Program-made: the position numbers and the translations under genes
In this document: one piece after another, positions 59,192 to 64,000 of the stretch
Position numbering within the stretch: the stretch's first letter is position 1
How the letters are laid out: each line of letters starts with the position of its first letter
Assembly: GCF_009674725.1 (NCBI RefSeq)
Contig: NZ_WKKH01000001.1
Coordinates: 62,001 to 126,000, forward strand
DNA from: Pedobacter petrophilus
Lineage (GTDB): Bacteria > Bacteroidota > Bacteroidia > Sphingobacteriales > Sphingobacteriaceae
Reading direction: 5' to 3'
DNA length: 64,000 nt
Notes under the pieces: model-generated
Told to the model about the DNA's origin: nothing
Database searches by the model: none
The model's input: the letters and a program-made list of their open reading frames with translations, nothing else

Positions 59192-61117
59192 TTACCATTT
59201 TTTTTTGCGTTCGCCGCTTCCACCTTCACGACTTCCACCTTCTCTGCGTCCGCTTCCGCCAGTGTTTCCACCTTTTTCATCGCGACTACGTCCCGAGAAA
59301 TCTTTGAAACCACCGCCTTCACGACTTCCACCTTCACGTCTGCCGCTACCGCCAGAACTTCTACGCTCACCGCCGCCGCTACCGCCACGGAAACCACCGC
59401 CTCCGCCACTTCTGCGTTCTCCGCCGCCACCGAAACCACCGCTACGTCTTTCACCGCCACCGCGTCTTTCGCCTGCACCTTCACCACGACCACCATCTCC
59501 GCTTTTTTCAATGCGAACCTGGCGACCATTAAATTCAACAGATTTAAAGCCTTCAAACACCGTATCAGCAACAGCATCTTCTACTTCAAAGAAAGAGAAA
59601 ACACCTTTTAAATCAATTTTACCAACGCTCTTACCACCAATTTTACCGTTGTTACAGATAAATGATAACATATCGCCACGGGTAAATTCATCTACAGAAC
59701 CTAAGTTGATGAACAAACGGGTGTAACCTTCGCTACCACGTCCGCGACCAGCACTACGTTCGCCTCTTTCGCCACGATCTTCGCCAGCTGCAGCATTTAA
59801 ATCCGGCGCTTTAGAATAGTAATCTAAGAAACGGTTAAATTCTAATGAAGCAAAACGTTTGATTACATCCTCTTTAGATAAATCTTTAAATTCATCCATA
59901 ATACGAGGAATGTATTGATCAATTTGCTCTACATTAACTTCTACGTTATGTACTTTATGTACTAAAGAGAACAATTGTTTTTCACAAACATCAAATCCTG
60001 TTGGTAACTCAGCTTTGGTAAATTGTTTACCAATGATGCGCTCCAATGAACGGATTTTTCCAACCTCTTTAGAGTTGATGATACAGATGGAAATACCGGT
60101 TTTACCAGCACGGCCGGTACGGCCTGAACGGTGGGTATAACTTTCAATTTCGTCAGGTAAAGAGTAGTTAATTACGTGAGTAACACCACTTACATCGATA
60201 CCACGGGCAGCAACATCAGTAGCAATTAACAACTGCATGTTACGCTCACGGAAACGTTGCATTACTTTATCACGTTGTTGTTGCGATAAATCGCCGTGTA
60301 AAGCGTCGGCATTGTAACCATCTTTGATTAAATGCTCAGCAACATCTTGTGTATCCAGTTTGGTTTTACAAAATACTACAGCAAAAATTTCAGGGTTGAA
60401 ATCTACAATACGTTTTAAGGCAGCGTATTTATCACGGGCACGAACAATATAATATTCGTGTTCGATGTTTACGTTACCAGTGTTTTTGGTGCCCATGGTT
60501 AATTCAACAGGCTCGTTCATGTATTTTTTAGCAATACGGCGAACTTCTGCCGGCATGGTAGCCGAGAATAACCAGGTTTTTTTGTCATCAGGAGTAGTTG
60601 ATAAAATGTCGTTAATGTCATCCTGGAAACCCATGTTTAACATTTCGTCAGCTTCATCAAGCACAACATATTTAACTGAAGAAAAATCAATCGCCTTACG
60701 GCCAATGATATCCAACATACGGCCGGGCGTGGCCACTACGATTTGAACGCCTTGGCGTATTTCACGTAGCTGTTGCATAATGTTCGCGCCACCGTAAACG
60801 GCAACAACGTGGGCATTAGCAACGTTTTTAGAAAAGTTTTTAAGGTCGTTAGCGATCTGCAAGCATAACTCACGGGTAGGGCATAAAATCAATGCCTGTG
60901 GTTTATTAACTTTGAAATCGATTAGTTCTAACAGCGGCAAACCAAATGCGGCTGTTTTTCCTGTTCCTGTTTGGGCCAAACCAACAAAATCATTAGTGCC
61001 TTCTAACAGTACAGGAATACTTTGCTCCTGAATAGGCGTTGGAGTTTCAAATCCAAGGTCCTTTACGGCATTAACGACGTCATCACTTATCCCCAATAAT
61101 TGAAATGGGTTTGTCAT
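59192..61117 (-). CDS. DEAD-box RNA helicase with Gly/Arg-rich tail
   Basis: 641 residues. ATP-dependent RNA helicase for ribosome assembly or cold-shock RNA remodelling, cytoplasmic. Q motif TPTPIQ, Walker A AQTGTGKT at 48-55, PTRELCLQ, DEAD in VLDEADEML, SAT, and HRSGRTGRAGK. A DbpA-like RNA-binding domain follows (about 455-530: TRLFINLGSVDEFTRGDML to FNGRQVRIEKS). The last 110 residues are GGGERRSGG-type repeats, as in RNA-binding RGG tails; the tail is Ser/Gly/Arg/Glu-rich with no Phe-rich phase-separation pattern beyond scattered GGF. Confidence 0.93.
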   Translation of the reverse strand: MTNPFQLLGISDDVVNAVKDLGFETPTPIQEQSIPVLLEGTNDFVGLAQTGTGKTAAFGLPLLELIDFKVNKPQALILCPTRELCLQIANDLKNFSKNVANAHVVAVYGGANIMQQLREIRQGVQIVVATPGRMLDIIGRKAIDFSSVKYVVLDEADEMLNMGFQDDINDILSTTPDDKKTWLFSATMPAEVRRIAKKYMNEPVELTMGTKNTGNVNIEHEYYIVRARDKYAALKRIVDFNPEIFAVVFCKTKLDTQDVAEHLIKDGYNADALHGDLSQQQRDKVMQRFRERNMQLLIATDVAARGIDVSGVTHVINYSLPDEIESYTHRSGRTGRAGKTGISICIINSKEVGKIRSLERIIGKQFTKAELPTGFDVCEKQLFSLVHKVHNVEVNVEQIDQYIPRIMDEFKDLSKEDVIKRFASLEFNRFLDYYSKAPDLNAAAGEDRGERGERSAGRGRGSEGYTRLFINLGSVDEFTRGDMLSFICNNGKIGGKSVGKIDLKGVFSFFEVEDAVADTVFEGFKSVEFNGRQVRIEKSGDGGRGEGAGERRGGGERRSGGFGGGGERRSGGGGGFRGGSGGGERRSSGGSGRREGGSREGGGFKDFSGRSRDEKGGNTGGSGRREGGSREGGSGERKKKW

Positions 61118-61142
61118 TCGTCTTTTATTTTTAATTGAGCCG

Positions 61143-61150
61143 CAAAGGTA
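61143..61150 (-). promoter_or_regulatory. Candidate -7 box of the helicase gene
   Basis: Read on -, TACCTTTG followed by C matches the Bacteroidota box TAnnTTTG; the start codon is 26 bases downstream. No clear -33 box. Confidence 0.5.
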
Positions 61151-61263
61151 AGCTTAATTATTGGTATTTTACGGGTAGAAGGTTAAATAGTTTTTGTTGT
61201 AATGAATTGAGAATAAGGCGATAAGCGTTTTAGCAGACGGATAACTTCGATTCGAAGGTTTAA

Positions 61264-62052
61264 TTAGTGTTTTTCGATCTCAATACCAGTTAAGGTGTGC
61301 CCGAAAATAGGTTCACATTTTTCTTTGCAGCATGCATAAAAATGACCATGTTTCCAGAAATTTGACTTTGGCGATTGTCCCCACCAGAATTCTGCCAGGG
61401 CAATTGGCCTCATTTTATGTTGAAAAGCGTACTGTAAAAGTTTCGGTGCGGCACATTCACCTGCGCCTGCAGGGGGTTTTTTGTAGCCTGCATTGGCGAA
61501 AATCTCCGTCAGGCTTTTTTCCTCACCAGCCAGATTAAAAAAATGATAATGTTCAAAAATCTGATCCTGCAATGCGACAGAATGGGCTTTTCGTTTTTCT
61601 TTTAACCGGATAATTTCATTTTTTTGTGCGGGATGATTCTGGTCTTCCAGCGCGCTGATCATTTGATTCATCACGGTGAGCTCTTCCATTCCTATATTAA
61701 GAAAACTATTCTCGGTAAGTAAATCGAACACCGGTGGTACGAATTTGGCATGTTGATTACTGCCTGCTAACTTTCCTGAGAAGGCAGAAAGATACCCGAT
61801 TTCGCCGAGTGGGTTTTGAACCACCAAAACGCCGAACATTTTGCCAATCACTGTGCCTTCATTCTGATCAGATAATCCGAAATTGTGAATCCAATCGGTT
61901 TGGTTTGATAAATAAGCTTGCAGTTGTTTGGCCGCCAGCAAACAAAGTGGATGCGGTTTGGTAATCATCAAACTAAATTTTGCAGAAACAATTTCCGTTG
62001 AGATCACTTCATCGAAAGGTGTGAAATATGGATCTATAGAAATTTCGGCCAT
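61264..62052 (-). CDS. Stand-alone N-terminal domain of RluA-like pseudouridine synthase family
   Basis: 262 residues. PPAGAGECAAPKLLQYAF, MRPIALAEFWWGQSP and HGHFYACCKEKCEPIFGHTLTG are the words of the extra N-terminal domain found before the catalytic domain in long RluA-family proteins. Here the protein ends just where the catalytic domain would begin, and the 130 bases after the stop carry no coding trace, so no pseudouridine synthase activity is expected. A helical insert (about 120-165) is charged. Role unknown; may have kept an RNA- or metal-binding job (CC-x3-C cluster). Confidence 0.7.
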   Translation of the reverse strand: MAEISIDPYFTPFDEVISTEIVSAKFSLMITKPHPLCLLAAKQLQAYLSNQTDWIHNFGLSDQNEGTVIGKMFGVLVVQNPLGEIGYLSAFSGKLAGSNQHAKFVPPVFDLLTENSFLNIGMEELTVMNQMISALEDQNHPAQKNEIIRLKEKRKAHSVALQDQIFEHYHFFNLAGEEKSLTEIFANAGYKKPPAGAGECAAPKLLQYAFQHKMRPIALAEFWWGQSPKSNFWKHGHFYACCKEKCEPIFGHTLTGIEIEKH

Positions 62053-62064
62053 GAACTACTCAAT

Positions 62065-62934
62065 TTAATTATTCGCTTTACTTATTGTGTTTTTGAACAG
62101 CCAGTTTGGAAGTTCGTTGCCTAAAAAAGGAGTAGAAAAAATATCATTATGCGACAAATTATCCATTTCCCAAAAACGGATTTTATGTTCATGGCTCACT
62201 TCCTTATAGAATTGTTCATCGCTGGCAAAGGGATTTTCAGTGTCCGCATTTCCATGGATAATCCACAAGGGAATCTTCGATAGCATAGCTATCTGATTAA
62301 ATTGAGGGATGCCGGAAACACTAATTCCTGCCGCAAATAAATCAGGTCTTAATGCCAGCGCATTGATTGCTGTTGATGCACCCATTGAAAATCCAACAAC
62401 ATAAATTCTATTCTGATCAATATTTAGAGCTGTTTTCAAGCTGTCTACTAACTGTAATGCAACTGTTAAACAAGGTTGAGGACTTGAAGTGAGCAGATTT
62501 CTTTGCTGATCTAATGAATAATTTGATGACCTGGAAGGAAACTGCGGTGCCAACACGTAGGCCGGATACTTTGCCTGCGTCTTATCCATTGCAAACAGCT
62601 TAGCTAAAATTCCAAGCTGACTAACGTTGTCTGTACCGACGGCGTTGGAGCCATGAAAGAAGACAATTAATGGCAGTTTCTGGTTCCTGGAATTTAAGGG
62701 TTTAAATAGGCGATAAACAATTGTTGTGTCAGAAGTGCCTTTAAATAAACCCTTTTCAAAACGCTCATTTTTAATACTTTTTATGGTTGCTATTCTTTCT
62801 TTAAGCCGAAGCGAATCTGAACGTTTCGCAATTTTTACCCTTCCGAAGGTTGAGATTCTGCTGCTACATGAAGAAGCAAACAAAAGCCAGGCCATCATCA
62901 GAAGATAAAAGCAATGGTTAAATTTATGTGGCAT
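62065..62934 (-). CDS. Alpha/beta-hydrolase lipoprotein (esterase/peptidase-like)
   Basis: 289 residues. Lipobox LFASSC with Cys23, so anchored in the envelope. Alpha/beta-hydrolase fold with oxyanion HG (FFHGSNAVG), nucleophile Ser183 in GFSMGAS, Asp231 in HGNADTENPF and His262 in LSHNDIF. Close to PHB-depolymerase/feruloyl-esterase-type or dienelactone-hydrolase-like enzymes; likely cleaves an ester of a carbohydrate or a small molecule. Twelve bases before the next - strand gene, so the two may be co-transcribed. Confidence 0.82.
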   Translation of the reverse strand: MPHKFNHCFYLLMMAWLLFASSCSSRISTFGRVKIAKRSDSLRLKERIATIKSIKNERFEKGLFKGTSDTTIVYRLFKPLNSRNQKLPLIVFFHGSNAVGTDNVSQLGILAKLFAMDKTQAKYPAYVLAPQFPSRSSNYSLDQQRNLLTSSPQPCLTVALQLVDSLKTALNIDQNRIYVVGFSMGASTAINALALRPDLFAAGISVSGIPQFNQIAMLSKIPLWIIHGNADTENPFASDEQFYKEVSHEHKIRFWEMDNLSHNDIFSTPFLGNELPNWLFKNTISKANN

Positions 62935-62955
62935 TAGGTCAGGCTTAGTATATAG

Positions 62956-63423
62956 CTATCTTAATCTTTCAGCCGAACGAATTAAACGTTCATCTTTATT
63001 AATGCCGAATATAGCCAATACAATAAACAAGATGGCTAAAGCTGGTAAATAAGCGCCAATACCAAAACTTGCACCTTCTATACCGCCAGGAAGTTCTTTT
63101 GCATAGATACTGCACCAAAAAGCAAAGCCGATAATGGCGATGATGGTAAAAATTGCCACGCGTTTTTGTAAGGTTCGTCTTTTGAAGTTGAAAATATTGA
63201 TGAAGCACATTAGAATAACAATAACATTCGCAATAATTAGGGGTAGAAATACCTCAGCCTTAAGTGCTTTTCCATTTTTTCCTTCAAAAATATGATGTAG
63301 TCCATTGGTATAAATTTCCGATTCTGAGCCATTAGCTACCTTCGTAGCAAGGGGTAAAAATAGCATCAGTATTAAAGAAAGGGTTGCTAAGAAAAGCCAG
63401 ATAGATTGTATGCGTTGTATCAT
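62956..63423 (-). CDS. DUF4293 family membrane protein
   Basis: 155 residues with four membrane segments at about 5-24, 56-76, 86-106 and 121-141. MIQRIQSIWLFLA at the start and NIFNFKRRTLQKRVAIF in the middle loop are typical of DUF4293, which is largely confined to Bacteroidota. Function unknown. A good promoter lies 20 bases upstream; the hydrolase gene follows 21 bases downstream. Confidence 0.88.
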   Translation of the reverse strand: MIQRIQSIWLFLATLSLILMLFLPLATKVANGSESEIYTNGLHHIFEGKNGKALKAEVFLPLIIANVIVILMCFINIFNFKRRTLQKRVAIFTIIAIIGFAFWCSIYAKELPGGIEGASFGIGAYLPALAILFIVLAIFGINKDERLIRSAERLR

Positions 63424-63442
63424 GCTGAAAATAAAATTTTCA

Positions 63443-63474
63443 CAAACTTACCTAAAAATGCATTTGCTTGCAAA
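63443..63474 (-). promoter_or_regulatory. Promoter of the DUF4293 gene
   Basis: On -, TTTG (63474-63471), 20-base spacer, TAAGTTTG (63450-63443): both boxes and the spacing fit the Bacteroidota consensus. Best promoter match in the window. Confidence 0.65.
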
Positions 63475-63507
63475 GTAAGGTTTTGCAAATCACCTTGAAG
63501 CCATTTT

Positions 63508-63999
63508 TTATTTTGAATCAAGTATTTTGAAATGAGCATCAGAAAGCATGAATTCATAATTACCGTTAGGGTACAATTTCATCGATGTTCCGCACGTTGC
63601 GGTGTTTAAAAACACATTTTGGCGTAAATAGCCACTGTCGACAATCATTTTAGGATTGCGAAGCACCAGTTTATTAAAGTTTTTTCCACTTTCTTTAATT
63701 CGTAACACGGTAACATTTGGATGGGCATTTTTATATCGCTGCGTGTAATCATTTGCACTTTGAATTACTCCCGCTATATATTTATCGCTTTCTCCATCAA
63801 GTATACTCCAGCACGTCTCTCCATTAAATTCATATTTTATAAATACGGTGTCCTGTATCTTTTCATTTGATATTTGGGTAAGATAATTTCTGATACTATC
63901 CGCCTTGCCCCGTGTGAAAGTGCCAGAAAGCCGGTTATTAGTCAAATAAAGCTTTCGTGAGGAGCAAGCTAGCATCATTGAAAAAACGGTTAGAAATAA
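63508..63999 (-). CDS. Hypothetical lipoprotein, 5' end outside window
   Basis: At least 164 codons. The frame is open to the right edge, and the residues before the first internal ATG (LFLTVFS) with MMLACSS form the end of a lipoprotein signal peptide with lipobox MLAC, so the true start is outside. The mature part has two Cys (GETCWSIL, NTATCGTSMKL) and a final YPNGNYEFMLSDAHF. Not recognised; probably a small periplasmic or surface protein of this family group. Confidence 0.7.
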   Translation of the reverse strand, partial: LFLTVFSMMLACSSRKLYLTNNRLSGTFTRGKADSIRNYLTQISNEKIQDTVFIKYEFNGETCWSILDGESDKYIAGVIQSANDYTQRYKNAHPNVTVLRIKESGKNFNKLVLRNPKMIVDSGYLRQNVFLNTATCGTSMKLYPNGNYEFMLSDAHFKILDSK

Positions 64000-64000
64000 G

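Noticed and set aside
59181-59726. Pro-rich 181-codon ORF on + and Val/Ala-rich ORF on - near 59122-59577
   Set aside because: Both are shadows of the Gly/Arg-rich repeat coding of the helicase tail in other frames.
61130-61263. Frameshifted catalytic domain after the RluA-like N-terminal domain
   Set aside because: No pseudouridine-synthase words in any frame; the region is the helicase promoter.

Overview
The window reads as a chromosomal segment of a Bacteroidota soil or freshwater bacterium of the Sphingobacteriaceae, most like Pedobacter. The signs are three SusC/SusD pairs, promoters of the TTTG / TAnnTTTG type with no strong Shine-Dalgarno sites, a DUF4293 protein, BshC (bacillithiol), and the parA-parB-DUF5683-dapB-lepB-lepB block typical of that phylum. 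Names come from reading motifs; no database search was possible.

Layout. (1) 1-18740, all on +: a polysaccharide utilisation locus (PUL) with GH43 (cut by the window edge), GH105, DUF2264, a second GH43, SusC, SusD, GH2, GH16 and GH127-type enzymes. The set suggests plant arabinogalactan or a related pectic side chain. A 2.2-kb repeat-filled gap (4791-6988) splits the enzyme block from SusC. (2) 18955-23294: a cupin, a fatty-acid desaturase and an outer-membrane barrel protein, each a single transcription unit. (3) 23505-32577: a second SusC/SusD pair, an S9 peptidase, a convergent peptide-binding lipoprotein and a small unknown gene. (4) 32694-35234: DUF2891, a small barrel protein, an FMN reductase. 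(5) 35419-41929: the housekeeping block parA, parB, DUF5683, dapB and two signal peptidases I. (6) 42043-52421: a ROK regulator with a palindrome on its promoter, a third SusC/SusD pair, alpha-L-fucosidase GH29 and a GH3 with a PA14 insert. (7) 52509-55346 on -: Ldh-family dehydrogenase and BshC. (8) 55570-59002: an island on the - strand in which an Mrr-like nuclease, a GNAT-like protein overlapping a 57-codon gene, a 45-codon ORF and a HEPN-motif protein are separated by attC-like imperfect hairpins with GCTAAC/GTTAGC ends. (9) 59136-64000 on -: a DEAD-box helicase with a Gly/Arg-rich tail, a stand-alone RluA-type N-terminal domain, an alpha/beta-hydrolase lipoprotein, DUF4293 and a lipoprotein cut by the window edge.

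The strongest candidates for something undescribed are the cassette-like island (8), and a dispersed repeat of about 460 bp with a conserved nested hairpin: three tandem copies at 5080-6405, one at about 40335-40655 and one remnant at about 18826-18890. A further lead is a shared palindromic half-site, placed identically on the ROK promoter and on a possible promoter of the GH127 gene.
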